Source: Actinomycetota bacterium (GTDB lineage Bacteria; Actinomycetota; Actinomycetes; Propionibacteriales; Nocardioidaceae). Taken from it: 64,000 nt of DNA. The stretch is taken from the NCBI GenBank assembly GCA_009701885.1, contig WLJH01000008.1, forward strand, positions 62,001 through 126,000, written 5' to 3'. The notes below the pieces were generated by a model. That model did no database searches and was not told the origin of the DNA. It saw nothing but the letters and a program-made list of their open reading frames with translations. How positions within the stretch are numbered: position 1 is the first letter of the stretch; each line of letters opens with the position of its first letter. Position numbers and translations under genes: made by a program. This document shows, in pieces, positions 1-8,991 of this stretch.

Positions 1-1
1 C

Positions 2-1864
2 CTGGACGAGCTGGAGAAGACCTGGCCCGACCGCGTCGTCACCGCGCAGCGCAACTGGATCGGCCGCTCCGAGGGCGCCCACGTCGACTTCGCGATCCAG
101 GGCCGTGAGGAGCCGGTCACGGTCTACACGACGCGTCCCGACACCATCTTCGGCACCACCTTCATGGTCGTGGCCGTCGACGCCGCGCTGGCCGAGGAGC
201 TGGTGACCGACGCCCAGCGCCCGGCCTTCGAGGCCTACCGCGAGGAGGTCCGCAAGGCCAGCGAGATCGAGCGCCTGGCCACCGACCGACCCAAGACCGG
301 GGTCGACCTGGGCGTCACCGCCACCAACCCGGTCACCGGCGAGCAGATCCCGGTGTGGGCCACCGACTACGTCCTGGCCGACTACGGCACCGGTGCGGTC
401 ATGGGCGTGCCCGGCGGCGACCAGCGCGACTGGGAGTTCGCCACCGCGATGGGGCTGCCGATCGTGCGCACCACCGAGGTCCCCGAGGGCTTCGAGGGGG
501 AGGCGTACGCCGGGGAGGGCCCGGCCATCAACTCACCGGCACCTGGGGTCGCCTCGGCGCTGACGCTCAACGGGCTGTCGGTCGCCGACGCCAAGCGGGC
601 GGCCATCGACTTCCTGGAGGAGATGAAGGCCGGCCGGGGCGCGGTCAACTTCCGGCTGCGCGACTGGCTGCTGAGCCGCCAGCGCTACTGGGGCGCCCCG
701 ATCCCGGTCGTGCACTGCCCGGTGGACGGCGAGGTGCTGGTGCCCGAGGACCAGCTGCCGGTGCTGCTGCCCGAGCTGCGCGGCGCCGACCTGAAGCCGC
801 AGGGCACCTCGCCGCTGGCCGCGGCCACCGACTGGGTCAACACCACCTGCCCCACGTGTGGCGGCCCGGCGACCCGCGATGGCGACACGATGGACACCTT
901 CGTCGACTCCAGCTGGTACATGTTCCGCTACTGCTCCCCGCACGAGACCGACCGCGTCTTCGACAGCGCCAAGGTCAACGCGTGGATGCCGACCAACCTG
1001 TACGTCGGCGGCGTCGAGCACGCGGTCCTGCACCTGCTCTACGGCCGGTTCTTCACCAAGGTCCTCAACGACATGGGCCTGGTCGACTTCCGCGAGCCGT
1101 GGTCGGCGCAGCTCAACCAGGGCTTCGTCATCAACCAGGGCAAGAAGATGTCGAAGTCCCTGGGCAACGGCGTCAACCTGGGCGAGCAGCTGGACGCCTT
1201 CGGGGTCGACGCGGTGCGCCTGACGCTGGTCTTCGCCGGCCCGCCCGAGGACGACATCGACTGGGCCAACATGTCGCCCGAGGGGTCGCTGAAGTTCCTG
1301 CAGCGCGCCTGGCGGCTGTCGGGCGACGTCACCTCCGAGCCCGGGGTCTCCTTCGACGCCGGTGACCCCGCGCTGCGCCGGGTCACCGCCCGGACCGTGC
1401 ACGACGCGGCCGAGCTGGTGGAGTCCTACCGGTTCAACGTCGTCGTCGCGCGGGTCATGGAGCTGGTCAACGCCACCCGCAAGGCCATCGACTCCGGGTG
1501 CGGTCCCGCCGACCCGGCGGTGCGCGAGGCCGTGGAGGCGGTCGCGGTGCTGCTGTCGCTGGTGGCGCCGTACGTCGCCGAGGAGATGTGGGAGCGGCTG
1601 GGCAACAACCCCGACCACGACCGCACGGTGGCCCGCGCCGGCTGGCCGGCCGTCGACCCCGCGCTGCTGGTCGAGGACACCGTCACCTGCGTCGTGCAGG
1701 TCAAGGGCAAGGTCAAGGCCCGCCTGGAAGTGGCGCCCGACGTCACCGAGGACGCCCTGCGCGAGGCCGCGCTGGCCGACCCCGACGTGCAGCGCGCCAT
1801 CGGCGGCGCCGCGGTCCGCACCGTGGTCGTGCGCGCGCCCAAGCTGGTCAACGTGGTGGTCTGA
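2..1864 (+). CDS. leuS: Leucyl-tRNA synthetase, 3' part (5' end outside window)
   Basis: Charges tRNA-Leu with leucine in the cytosol. The reading frame is open from the first complete codon, so the gene begins upstream of the window and the HIGH motif is not visible. The CP1 editing domain is recognisable near the start ([12 protein letters not shown], about nt 128-163). Further on come a Cys pair of the zinc-binding insert (CPTCGG, around nt 850), the class I signature KMSKS (nt 1145-1159), an anticodon-binding helical domain and a small C-terminal domain. About 620 residues are present of an expected 830-950. The stop is five bases before the GTG of the downstream DegV gene, suggesting co-transcription. 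The identification is firm. Confidence 0.97.
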   Translation: MDELEKTWPDRVVTAQRNWIGRSEGAHVDFAIQGREEPVTVYTTRPDTIFGTTFMVVAVDAALAEELVTDAQRPAFEAYREEVRKASEIERLATDRPKTGVDLGVTATNPVTGEQIPVWATDYVLADYGTGAVMGVPGGDQRDWEFATAMGLPIVRTTEVPEGFEGEAYAGEGPAINSPAPGVASALTLNGLSVADAKRAAIDFLEEMKAGRGAVNFRLRDWLLSRQRYWGAPIPVVHCPVDGEVLVPEDQLPVLLPELRGADLKPQGTSPLAAATDWVNTTCPTCGGPATRDGDTMDTFVDSSWYMFRYCSPHETDRVFDSAKVNAWMPTNLYVGGVEHAVLHLLYGRFFTKVLNDMGLVDFREPWSAQLNQGFVINQGKKMSKSLGNGVNLGEQLDAFGVDAVRLTLVFAGPPEDDIDWANMSPEGSLKFLQRAWRLSGDVTSEPGVSFDAGDPALRRVTARTVHDAAELVESYRFNVVVARVMELVNATRKAIDSGCGPADPAVREAVEAVAVLLSLVAPYVAEEMWERLGNNPDHDRTVARAGWPAVDPALLVEDTVTCVVQVKGKVKARLEVAPDVTEDALREAALADPDVQRAIGGAAVRTVVVRAPKLVNVVV

Positions 1865-1869
1865 GGCCC

Positions 1870-2751
1870 GTGGCAGCACACCACCGGGTCGCCGTCGTCA
1901 CCGACTCCACCGCCAGCCTCCCCGAGGAGGTGGCGGCCGAGCACGGGGTCGTCGTCGTGCCGCTGCAGGTCGTCATCGGCGCCGAGGTGCTCGACGAGGG
2001 CTCGGAGGGAGCGACCCCGACCCGGGTGGCCGAGGCGCTCAAGGAGTGGACCCCGGTCTCGACCTCGCGACCCTCCCCGGCCGTGATGCTCGAGACCTAC
2101 CGCGACGTCGCCGCCGACGGTGCTGAGGAGGTCGTCTCCATCCACCTGTCGTCGGAGATGAGCGGCACCTACGAGTCCGCCCAGCTCGCGGCCCTGGAGT
2201 CGCCGATCCCCGTGGTCACCGTCGACACCCGTCAGGTGGGGGTGGCGACCGGCTTCGCCGCGCTGGCCGCCGCCCGCGCTGTCGCCGAGGGGGCCACGGC
2301 GGCCGAGGCGGCCGAGGCGGCCCGGGCGTGCTCCGGCGAGGCGGCGTCGCTGTTCTACGTCGACACCCTGGAGTACCTCCGCCGCGGCGGCCGGATCGGC
2401 GCCACCGCCGCCCTCCTCGGCGGTGCGCTCGCCGTGAAGCCGCTGCTGAAGATCCAGGACGGGCGGGTCGCCCCGCTGGAGAAGGTCCGCACCTCCGGGC
2501 GCGCCCTGGCCCGGCTCGAGGAGCTGGCGGTCGAGGCGGCAGAGGCGCTGGACCCCGAGCAGGGCGTCGACGTCGCCGTCGCGCACCTGGCCAACCCCGA
2601 GCGCGCGGCCACCCTCGCCACCCACCTCACCGAGCGGCTGGCCGAGCGGCTCGACGGCCGCCCGGTCACGTGCGGGGAGCTCGGCGCCGTGCTCGGCGCC
2701 CACGTCGGCCCGGGCATGATCGCCGTCTGCGTCGCCCCCCGCCACCGCTGA
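1870..2751 (+). CDS. DegV family fatty-acid-binding protein
   Basis: Predicted 293-residue cytosolic DegV protein. DegV/FakB proteins bind a long-chain fatty acid and, in other bacteria, present it to the kinase FakA; whether FakA exists here cannot be seen. Family hallmarks are the N-terminal VVTDSTASLP, the STSRPSP segment near residue 60, a SSEMSGTYESA motif near residue 95, and the EYLRRGGRIG motif near residue 170. I chose GTG at 1870, five bases after the leuS stop, because the protein then begins directly before the conserved first beta strand. Longer in-frame starts would run back into leuS. The frame extends to the normal DegV length of about 280-300. Confidence 0.9.
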   Translation: MAAHHRVAVVTDSTASLPEEVAAEHGVVVVPLQVVIGAEVLDEGSEGATPTRVAEALKEWTPVSTSRPSPAVMLETYRDVAADGAEEVVSIHLSSEMSGTYESAQLAALESPIPVVTVDTRQVGVATGFAALAAARAVAEGATAAEAAEAARACSGEAASLFYVDTLEYLRRGGRIGATAALLGGALAVKPLLKIQDGRVAPLEKVRTSGRALARLEELAVEAAEALDPEQGVDVAVAHLANPERAATLATHLTERLAERLDGRPVTCGELGAVLGAHVGPGMIAVCVAPRHR

Positions 2752-2850
2752 CGGCCCGCCGGTCGTCCACAGGGGTGCCGCGCTGCGGGCGCGTCCCCAG
2801 CGGCGCGCGTCCCCGCGGGCAGGGCGTCGCGCCGTTCCTAGCGTGGGTCC

Positions 2851-3960
2851 ATGCGAAGCCGCCGCTCCGAGCCCGACCGCCGCGAGGTCGTCGCCCACCG
2901 GCTCTCCCTCCTCGCCCCGGTGCCCGGGAGCGGTGACGCTGCTCGCGGGGCCGGACCGCCCGGAACGCCCGCTCCGGAGGCGGAGGTGCCGCCGTGGTGG
3001 GGGACCCACACGCGTGTGCGCGACCAGGCCGTGCTCGCGGCGGCTGTCCCGGGCCCCGGCTCCGCACCTGCCGCGACGCCGCCCAGTGAGCCGTCCGGTG
3101 AGTCGGCCGGTGAGTCGGCCGGTGAGTCGGCTGGTGACCCGGCCGACGCGTGGCCCGAGCACGTGGTCCGCCCGGCCACCCGGGTGCCGGCGCTGACGCG
3201 GCCACCCACGGAGCCGCCCGCGCTCGTGGTCCGGGTGCCCGTGCCGGGTCGGCACGCGTCGCGACGCCCACGTGCCCGCCCGGGGCTGCCCACCGGGCCG
3301 CTGCTGCTGGCGCCCGCCCACCTCGCGGTGCTGGCGGTCGCGGTGGCGCTGGCGCTGGCCCTCACGAGCTGGTGGGTCGTCCGCTCCGACCCGGTGCCGG
3401 TCGCCGCCCCGGCCACTCCCGGCCCGGGGGAGACGGCCGCGCCCCTGACTCTGCTCGAGCCCGAGGGCGCCCCCGTCGGCGCCGCGGCCGAGGCGGGGGC
3501 GGCCGAGGCGGGGGCAGGGCTCGTGGTGGTCGACGTGGCCGGCAGGGTCCGGCGTCCGGGTGTGGTCGAGCTGCCCGTCGGGTCGCGCGTGGTGGACGCG
3601 CTCGAGGCCGCTGGCGGGGTCCGGGGCGGCGTCGACCTCAGCGCCCTCAACCTGGCGAGGGTCCTGGTCGACGGAGAGCAGGTGCTGGTGGGCGCGCAGC
3701 CGGCACCGGCTGTCGGAGCGGTGCCCGGGACGGCAGCGCCCCCTGTGCCCGGCGCCACCGCCCCGGCCGCCCTCGTCGACCTCAACACCGCCGACCAGGC
3801 GGCGCTCGAGGCACTTCCGGACATCGGGCCCGTGACGGCGCAGGCCATCCTCGCCTGGCGCACCGAGAACGGCGGCTTCACCGCCGTGCAGGAGCTGCTC
3901 GAGGTCGACGGCATTGGCCCCGCCACCCTGGAGACGCTCGCCCCGCTGGTGACGGTCTGA
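2851..3960 (+). CDS. comEA: ComEA family DNA-binding competence protein
   Basis: Membrane-anchored DNA receptor for transformation (369 aa). It has a long low-complexity Pro/Glu/Arg-rich N-terminal region, one membrane segment (about residues 155-175, rich in AVALALAL and ending SWWVV), an SLBB-type domain (about 225-275), then a C-terminal helix-hairpin-helix pair containing DLNTADQAALEALPDIGP and DGIGPATLE. The 150-residue N-terminal extension is unusual compared with the roughly 200-residue B. subtilis protein. It contains a 12-bp tandem repeat (ESAG units), and a 15-bp repeat lies at 3484-3513. The ATG at 2851 is preceded by TAGCGT (2839-2844) six bases upstream, fitting a leaderless transcript. 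It is followed by comEC. Confidence 0.93.
   Translation: MRSRRSEPDRREVVAHRLSLLAPVPGSGDAARGAGPPGTPAPEAEVPPWWGTHTRVRDQAVLAAAVPGPGSAPAATPPSEPSGESAGESAGESAGDPADAWPEHVVRPATRVPALTRPPTEPPALVVRVPVPGRHASRRPRARPGLPTGPLLLAPAHLAVLAVAVALALALTSWWVVRSDPVPVAAPATPGPGETAAPLTLLEPEGAPVGAAAEAGAAEAGAGLVVVDVAGRVRRPGVVELPVGSRVVDALEAAGGVRGGVDLSALNLARVLVDGEQVLVGAQPAPAVGAVPGTAAPPVPGATAPAALVDLNTADQAALEALPDIGPVTAQAILAWRTENGGFTAVQELLEVDGIGPATLETLAPLVTV
3097..3132 (+). repeat. 12-bp tandem repeat inside comEA
   Basis: Three head-to-tail copies of GGTGAGTCGGCC (the last ends in T) lie in frame in comEA and encode a Gly-Glu-Ser-Ala linker. A partial diverged copy precedes them. The copy number could vary between strains by slippage without shifting the frame. 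Confidence 0.85.
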
Positions 3961-4004
3961 GCGGGCAGGGGCCGCCCGCGGGGCCGGCCCGGACGGACCT
4001 CCGC

Positions 4005-6290
4005 ATGGGGCTGGTCGGCGTCGCGGCCTGGGGCGGCGGCCTGGCCGCGGGGCTGCTGCCCGGTGGGTGGCGGCTCGTCGTGGCAGGGCTCTGTGTCGTC
4101 GTACCCCTCCTGCTCGCGTGGCGCGCGACCGCCTGGGGAGCCACGGCGCTGGCGTGCGGCGTCGCGCTGGTCGCGGTGCTGGGTGTCGCCGAGCTGCGGG
4201 CGGAGCGGGTCGGCACCGACCCGACCGCGGCGCTCGCGCGGGACGGGGCGGCGGTCAGCGGGTCCCTGGTCCTCACCAGCGACCCGCGGCCGATCGCCGC
4301 GGCCCGGGGCGACGCGGTGGTGCTGCGGGCCCAGGTGCGCGAGCTGACCGGCCGGGGCAGCACGTGGCGGGTGCGCTCCCCGGTGCTGGTCATCGCGCCC
4401 GGCTCGTGGGCCGAGGTGCCCCTGGGGGCCGAGGTCGGGTTCGCCGGCCGGCTCGAGGAGACCGAGCCGGGGGAGCGTCACCTCTCGGCGGTCGTCGTGG
4501 CGGTCGGGGAACCGCGGCACGGAGTCGGGCCGGACCCCTGGTGGCGTGCCACCGCCGCCCTGCGTGCGTCGCTGCGCGAGGCCGTGGCCCACCGGCCCGC
4601 GCCCGAGCGGGTCCTGGTGCCCGCCCTCGTCGCCGGCGACGACGCGGGCCTGGACCCCGCTGTCGCGGAGGAGTTCCGCGAGACCGGGCTGACGCACCTG
4701 CTCGCGGTCTCGGGCACCAACCTCACGCTGCTGCTGGGGGCGCTCCTGCTCACGGCCCGGGCGGTCGGGCTGCGCGGGCGCGCGCTCCTGCTGCTCGGCC
4801 TCCTGGGGGTGCTGGGGTTCGTGCTGCTCGCGCGCACCGAGCCGAGCGTGCTGCGGGCGGCCGTCATGGGCGTGGTCGGGTTGCTCGCCCTGACCCGGGG
4901 CGGTGGTGGCAGGGCCGTGCGCAGCCTCGGTGTCGCGGTCCTCGTGCTGCTGCTCCTCGACCCCGCCCTGGCGGTCGCCCCGGGCTTCGCCCTGTCCGTC
5001 CTGGCGACGGCCGGCATCGTGCTGCTCGCGCCGCGCTGGCGCGACGCCCTCGCCCGCTGGCTGCCGCGGTGGCTCGCGGAGGCGATCGCGGTCCCGACGG
5101 CAGCCCAGCTGGCCTGCACCCCCGTCGTCGCCGGCCTCAGCGGCCAGGTGAGCCTGGTGGCGGTCGCCGCCAACCTGCTCGCGGCCCCGGCCGTCGGCCC
5201 CGCCACCGTGCTCGGCCTGCTCGCCGGCTGCCTGGGGCTGGTCTGGCCGTGGGCCGGGCGCCAGGTCGGGACGCTGGCCACCTGGTGCGTGGGCTGGATC
5301 GTCGAGGTCGCGCACCGGGGCGCAGCACTGCCGACGGCTGCCGTCGACTGGGGTACCTCTGCCGGCGCGCTGGTCGTGCTCACGGCGCTGACGGTGCTCC
5401 TCGCCTGGCGCGGCCCGTGGCTCGTGGGCTCCCGCGCGCGCGGGGCCCTGCTCTGCCTGGTCCTCGTCGTCGCCGTCCTCGTCCGACCCCCGACCCCGGG
5501 CTGGCCGCCGCGCGGCTGGTCGGTGGTCGCCTGCGACGTCGGGCAGGGCGATGCCCTCGTGCTCGCCACCGCACCGGGTCGCGCCGTGCTCGTCGACGTC
5601 GGCCCCGACCCCGCGGCGGTGGACCGCTGCCTCGACGACCTCGGGGTCGAGACCCTCGACCTGCTGGTGCTCAGCCACTTCCACGCCGACCACGTCGACG
5701 GCCTGCGCGGGGCGCTCGAGGACCGCGCCGTCGGGGAGGTCTGGGTCTCGCGCGTCCTCGACCCCACCGACGGGGCACGCGAGGCCCTGGCGCTGGCCCG
5801 GGAGCAGGGTGTCCCCGTCCGCCCTGCGCCGTACGCCGGCACCTGGACCTCCGGCGACGTGCACCTCCAGGTGCTGTGGCCGACGGCGGGGGAGCCGGCC
5901 CCGGGGCCCGGCGACGGCAGCGCGGCCAACGACGCCAGCGTGGTGCTGCTGGCCGAGGTCCACGGACTGCGGGTGCTGCTCACCGGCGACGTCGAGCCGC
6001 CGGGACAGGCCGCGCTCGCCCGGACCCTGCCCGGGCTGGACGTGGACGTGCTCAAGGTGCCGCACCACGGCAGCCGGTACCAGGACCTCGACTGGCTGGT
6101 GTCGCTGCGTCCCGAGGTCGCACTGCTCACCGTGGGGGAGGACAACGGCTACGGCCACCCCTCACCCGACCTCGTCCGCAGCCTGGAGGGCGTCGGCGCG
6201 CGAGTCCTGCGGACCGACACCGACGGGGCGCTCGCGGTCCTCGGCGACGGTGACGCCGCCGGGGCGCCCGCGACCCTCACGGCCCGCTGA
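4005..6290 (+). CDS. comEC: ComEC/Rec2 DNA-uptake channel protein
   Basis: Inner-membrane channel that carries single-stranded DNA into the cell during transformation (761 aa). It has an N-terminal DUF4131-like membrane region, a central competence domain with many hydrophobic helices (about residues 215-480, with TGLTHLLAVSGTN near the start), and a C-terminal metallo-beta-lactamase-like domain with CDVGQGDA (about 512) and the metal-binding HFHADH (558-563). It begins 44 bases after comEA, the usual comEA-comEC order, and holA follows as in many actinobacteria. ATG at 4005 was chosen because it starts the first hydrophobic segment. The domain set is complete, so the gene looks intact; functional competence is not proven. 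Confidence 0.95.
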   Translation: MGLVGVAAWGGGLAAGLLPGGWRLVVAGLCVVVPLLLAWRATAWGATALACGVALVAVLGVAELRAERVGTDPTAALARDGAAVSGSLVLTSDPRPIAAARGDAVVLRAQVRELTGRGSTWRVRSPVLVIAPGSWAEVPLGAEVGFAGRLEETEPGERHLSAVVVAVGEPRHGVGPDPWWRATAALRASLREAVAHRPAPERVLVPALVAGDDAGLDPAVAEEFRETGLTHLLAVSGTNLTLLLGALLLTARAVGLRGRALLLLGLLGVLGFVLLARTEPSVLRAAVMGVVGLLALTRGGGGRAVRSLGVAVLVLLLLDPALAVAPGFALSVLATAGIVLLAPRWRDALARWLPRWLAEAIAVPTAAQLACTPVVAGLSGQVSLVAVAANLLAAPAVGPATVLGLLAGCLGLVWPWAGRQVGTLATWCVGWIVEVAHRGAALPTAAVDWGTSAGALVVLTALTVLLAWRGPWLVGSRARGALLCLVLVVAVLVRPPTPGWPPRGWSVVACDVGQGDALVLATAPGRAVLVDVGPDPAAVDRCLDDLGVETLDLLVLSHFHADHVDGLRGALEDRAVGEVWVSRVLDPTDGAREALALAREQGVPVRPAPYAGTWTSGDVHLQVLWPTAGEPAPGPGDGSAANDASVVLLAEVHGLRVLLTGDVEPPGQAALARTLPGLDVDVLKVPHHGSRYQDLDWLVSLRPEVALLTVGEDNGYGHPSPDLVRSLEGVGARVLRTDTDGALAVLGDGDAAGAPATLTAR

Positions 6291-6336
6291 GGTGCGGGCG
6301 GCACCGTCGGTGCGCTGTGGCAGGCTGAGCCGCACC

Positions 6337-7353
6337 ATGGCAGCCACCCGATCCGCTCCCGCCCGCCAGGCCGGTCCGGCCCCCGGGGACGTCCTGGGCC
6401 ACGTCACCCTCGTGACGGGCAAGGAGGAGTTCCTGCGCGAGCGCACCGTCGGTGCCGTGCGCGCTGCGGTCCGCGCCCACGACGCCGAGGCCGAGATGGC
6501 CGAGGCGGTCGGCTCCGACCTCACCCTCGGGTCCCTGGGGGAGATGTCGGCACCCAGTCTGTTCTCCAGCACCCGCTGCGTCGTCGTGCGCGAGCTCGAG
6601 CACCTGCCCGAGGAGTCCGTCGCGGCGCTGCTCGACTACGCCGCCGCTCCCGCCGAGGACGTCGCGCTCGTGCTGGTCCACAGCGGCGGGCCGAAGGGCT
6701 CGGGCACCCTGACCAAGCTGCGCAAGCTCGGGCCGGTCACCGAGGTCAAGACCGAGGAGCTCAAGGCCTCGGAGTTCCCGCAGTTCGTGCTCGCCGAGGC
6801 GCGGATGCTCGGGTCGCGGATGGAGCCGAGCGCCGCCGCCTTGCTGGTGCAGGCGATCGGGCAGGACCTGCGTGCCCTCGCCGCGGCCGTCGACCAGCTG
6901 ACCCACGACTTCCCGGGCGAGACCATCGCCGAGCAGAGGGTCTCGCAGTACTTCGGGGGACGGGCCGAGGCGAAGTCCTTCGTCGTCGCCGACGCGGCCT
7001 TCGCCGGGCGCCGGTTCGAGGCGCTGGAGGAGCTGCGCTGGGCGCTCGACAACGGCACGGCCTCGGTCCTGGTGACCTCGGCCTTCGCCGGCAGCGCCCG
7101 CGGGCTGGCCCGGTTCAAGGCCGCCACGTCCCGCGGCCGGGGCGCCCGCGACGCCGACCTGGCGCGCGACGTCGGCGTGCCGCCGTGGAAGATCCGCACC
7201 CTGCGCGAGCAGGTCAAGGGCTGGAGCGACGACGGCCTGGTCGCGGCGATCCGCGCGGTCGCGCAGGCCGACGCCGACATCAAGGGCGCGGCCAGCGACC
7301 CGGCGTACACCCTCGAGCGGCTGGTGCTCACCATCACCGCTCTGCGCTCCTGA
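6337..7353 (+). CDS. holA: DNA polymerase III subunit delta
   Basis: Clamp-loader delta subunit (338 aa), which opens the beta sliding clamp at the replication fork. The N-terminal region has the family pattern VTLVTGKEEFLRER, followed by the strand-turn region with VVVRELEHLPEE and LVHSGGPKGSGTLTKL, and a C-terminal helical domain ending in YTLERLVLTIT. ATG at 6337 gives a normal length; longer in-frame starts would overlap comEC by hundreds of bases. It follows comEC with a 46-base gap and ends in front of a strong hairpin that separates it from the convergent rpsT, an arrangement common in Gram-positive bacteria. Confidence 0.93.
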   Translation: MAATRSAPARQAGPAPGDVLGHVTLVTGKEEFLRERTVGAVRAAVRAHDAEAEMAEAVGSDLTLGSLGEMSAPSLFSSTRCVVVRELEHLPEESVAALLDYAAAPAEDVALVLVHSGGPKGSGTLTKLRKLGPVTEVKTEELKASEFPQFVLAEARMLGSRMEPSAAALLVQAIGQDLRALAAAVDQLTHDFPGETIAEQRVSQYFGGRAEAKSFVVADAAFAGRRFEALEELRWALDNGTASVLVTSAFAGSARGLARFKAATSRGRGARDADLARDVGVPPWKIRTLREQVKGWSDDGLVAAIRAVAQADADIKGAASDPAYTLERLVLTITALRS

Positions 7354-7382
7354 GGCGCCGGTCAGGTCCCGGAAACGCCGAC

Positions 7383-7410
7383 GACCCGCCCCACCGGAGT
7401 GGAGCGGGTC
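7383..7410. terminator. Bidirectional hairpin between holA and rpsT
   Basis: A 12-base arm (7383-7394) pairs with 7399-7410 with one mismatch around a CGGA tetraloop. It sits between the convergent ends of holA and rpsT and lacks a U tract on either side, as is common for high-GC actinobacterial terminators. Confidence 0.7.
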
Positions 7411-7449
7411 GCTGTCAGCGTCCCAGACCGGGTCGAGCCCGGGGGAGGA

Positions 7450-7710
7450 TCAGAGTGCGGCGGCCTTCTTGGCGATCGACGACTTGCGGTTCGCGGCCTG
7501 GTTCTTGTGGATGACGCCCTTGGAGACGGCCTTGTCGAGCTTCTTGGTGGCGACGCGGGAGGCGAGGACGGCCTTCTCGGTCTCGCCGGCCTCGGCGGCC
7601 TCGTTGAAGCGGCGGATGGCGGTCTTGAGCTCGCTCTTGACGGCCTTGTTGCGCTCGTGGCGCTTCTCGTTCTGCTTGTTGCGCTTGATCTGGGACTTGA
7701 TGTTGGCCAC
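7450..7710 (-). CDS. rpsT: 30S ribosomal protein S20
   Basis: Small basic ribosomal protein (86 aa) that binds 16S rRNA early in 30S assembly. The sequence starts [11 protein letters not shown] and continues with Lys/Arg-rich helices, ending [12 protein letters not shown], which is textbook S20. The start is GTG at 7710. The frame continues upstream without other S20-like sequence, so the extension is not part of the protein. It is transcribed alone, convergent to holA, from a predicted promoter about 95 bases upstream. The roughly 90-base 5' leader could carry autogenous control, as known for S20 in E. coli, but no specific element is recognised. Confidence 0.98.
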   Translation of the reverse strand: MANIKSQIKRNKQNEKRHERNKAVKSELKTAIRRFNEAAEAGETEKAVLASRVATKKLDKAVSKGVIHKNQAANRKSSIAKKAAAL

Positions 7711-7804
7711 GGGGCCCGCCTCACATGTGTCGGTACGTGCTGGTCTGGTGGAGCTGACGGTCGCAACGGGCGCGCAGAGGCGCGCCAACGGAAGCGACAG
7801 GAGA

Positions 7805-7833
7805 ATCTAACAGTGGCGCCGGAGCGCACCCAA
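7805..7833 (-). promoter_or_regulatory. Predicted sigma-A-type promoter of rpsT
   Basis: On the minus strand, TTGGGT (7828-7833) and TTAGAT (7805-7810) are separated by 17 bases. Transcription would start near 7798 and give a leader of about 88 bases before the rpsT GTG. Confidence 0.55.
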
Positions 7834-7862
7834 ATCGCGTGGGACCGCCTGCCGGGGGAGCC

Positions 7863-8864
7863 TCACGACCAGCCGCGCCGTCGGCGCAGCCAGCCCCAGG
7901 CAGCCTCACCCTGCCACCGCTGGAACTCCCGCAGCCAGGGCGAGGGCGCCGGCACGGGCAGGTCGCAGCTGGTGAGGAAGAAGCCCGCCATCGCGGCCAG
8001 CACGCAGTCGACGTGGTCGTCGGGGACCTCCGCCAGCAGGGGGGTACGCCGGAGCACGGCCTCGACGTCGACGCCGTCGCCGCACGGCCCGACCAGCAGC
8101 AGCAGCGAGTCGAGCCAGGCGGCGCCGCGCACCGGCCAGGCCCAGCCGTCGAGGAGGACCCGCCCGTCCGGGGCCAGGCGCAGGGTGTCGTCGCGTAGGT
8201 CGGTGTGGACCAGGGTGTCGCCGGCGGTCACCTCGGGGAGGCGACCGGCCAGCCTGCCGGCGGTGATCAGCTGCATCGGCGTACCGAGGTCCTCGCGCTC
8301 GGCCAGGATGTCCCATCGCCCCAGCCAGTCGGCGAGGTCCTCGGCGAAGTCGCGCAGGCCCGCGGGCGCGGGGGTCAGGACCTCGGCCACGGACGCCAGG
8401 GCGGCCAGGCAGCGGTCCAGCTCCTCCTCGGACCAGGGTCGGGCCGGGGCGGTGGCGACGGGGTGCTCGAGCAGCAGCACGACCCAGTCGCCGTCGAGGA
8501 AGGCGGTCAGCCCCACGACGGGGACCTGCGCCGGCAGCGCGGCCAGCCACCGGGCCTCGCTGCGCAGGGCGGCGGCGAAGGAGCGCTGCGCCTTGGCGGA
8601 GGCGGCCCGCAGCAGGTGGGTGCTGCCGTCGGCACACGTGAGGACGGTCTCGACGACCGGCACGAAACCATGGGTCAGCGTGGCGTCCGAGACCACCGGG
8701 GAGCCGAGCCGGGCCTCGACCTCGAAGCGCACCTGCGGCGGCAGGTGGGCCCAGTCCAGGCGGCGGGCCGTGCGACCCCACGGCAGGTAGGTGTGCACGG
8801 GCGCGGGTGTCGGTGGTGCAGGTGACGCAACGGCAGGCGCGACCGCCGGGGAAGAGGTGGGCAC
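7863..8864 (-). CDS. Phosphotransferase (APH-like kinase fold) protein, substrate unknown
   Basis: 333-residue protein of the aminoglycoside phosphotransferase/choline kinase-like fold. An ATP-site region with an Arg/Lys-containing strand ([13 protein letters not shown]) is followed by LLLEHPVAT in the hinge. The catalytic loop reads [10 protein letters not shown] (Asp as base, a variant of the usual HGDxxxxN) and the metal-binding motif is [11 protein letters not shown]. The catalytic Asp is present but the usual Asn is replaced. GTG at 8864 was chosen because the preceding frame is Gly/Asp/Arg-rich shadow sequence. It is divergent from lepA. Many actinobacterial proteins of this kind have no known substrate, and resistance should not be assumed. 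Confidence 0.75.
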   Translation of the reverse strand: MPTSSPAVAPAVASPAPPTPAPVHTYLPWGRTARRLDWAHLPPQVRFEVEARLGSPVVSDATLTHGFVPVVETVLTCADGSTHLLRAASAKAQRSFAAALRSEARWLAALPAQVPVVGLTAFLDGDWVVLLLEHPVATAPARPWSEEELDRCLAALASVAEVLTPAPAGLRDFAEDLADWLGRWDILAEREDLGTPMQLITAGRLAGRLPEVTAGDTLVHTDLRDDTLRLAPDGRVLLDGWAWPVRGAAWLDSLLLLVGPCGDGVDVEAVLRRTPLLAEVPDDHVDCVLAAMAGFFLTSCDLPVPAPSPWLREFQRWQGEAAWGWLRRRRGWS

Positions 8865-8991
8865 CGGCCCATCGTGGCCCGCGTCACGCCCGAAGCCCGG
8901 GACCCGGGGCCTCGGCGTGGCGGGGGTTCGTGGGGTGCCGTGGGAGGATGGGCGGGTCCGTCCCGACGTACGAGAGACGCCTGAGACCCCC

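Noticed and set aside
2838..6158. Very long open frame on the minus strand opposite comEA/comEC
   Set aside because: Composition is Arg/Pro/Gly/Gln-rich with no domain, typical of antisense frames in high-GC DNA; both real genes lie on the plus strand.
7863..8864. Antibiotic resistance gene call for the phosphotransferase
   Set aside because: Catalytic loop is [10 protein letters not shown] and overall similarity is only to the fold; resistance cannot be supported.
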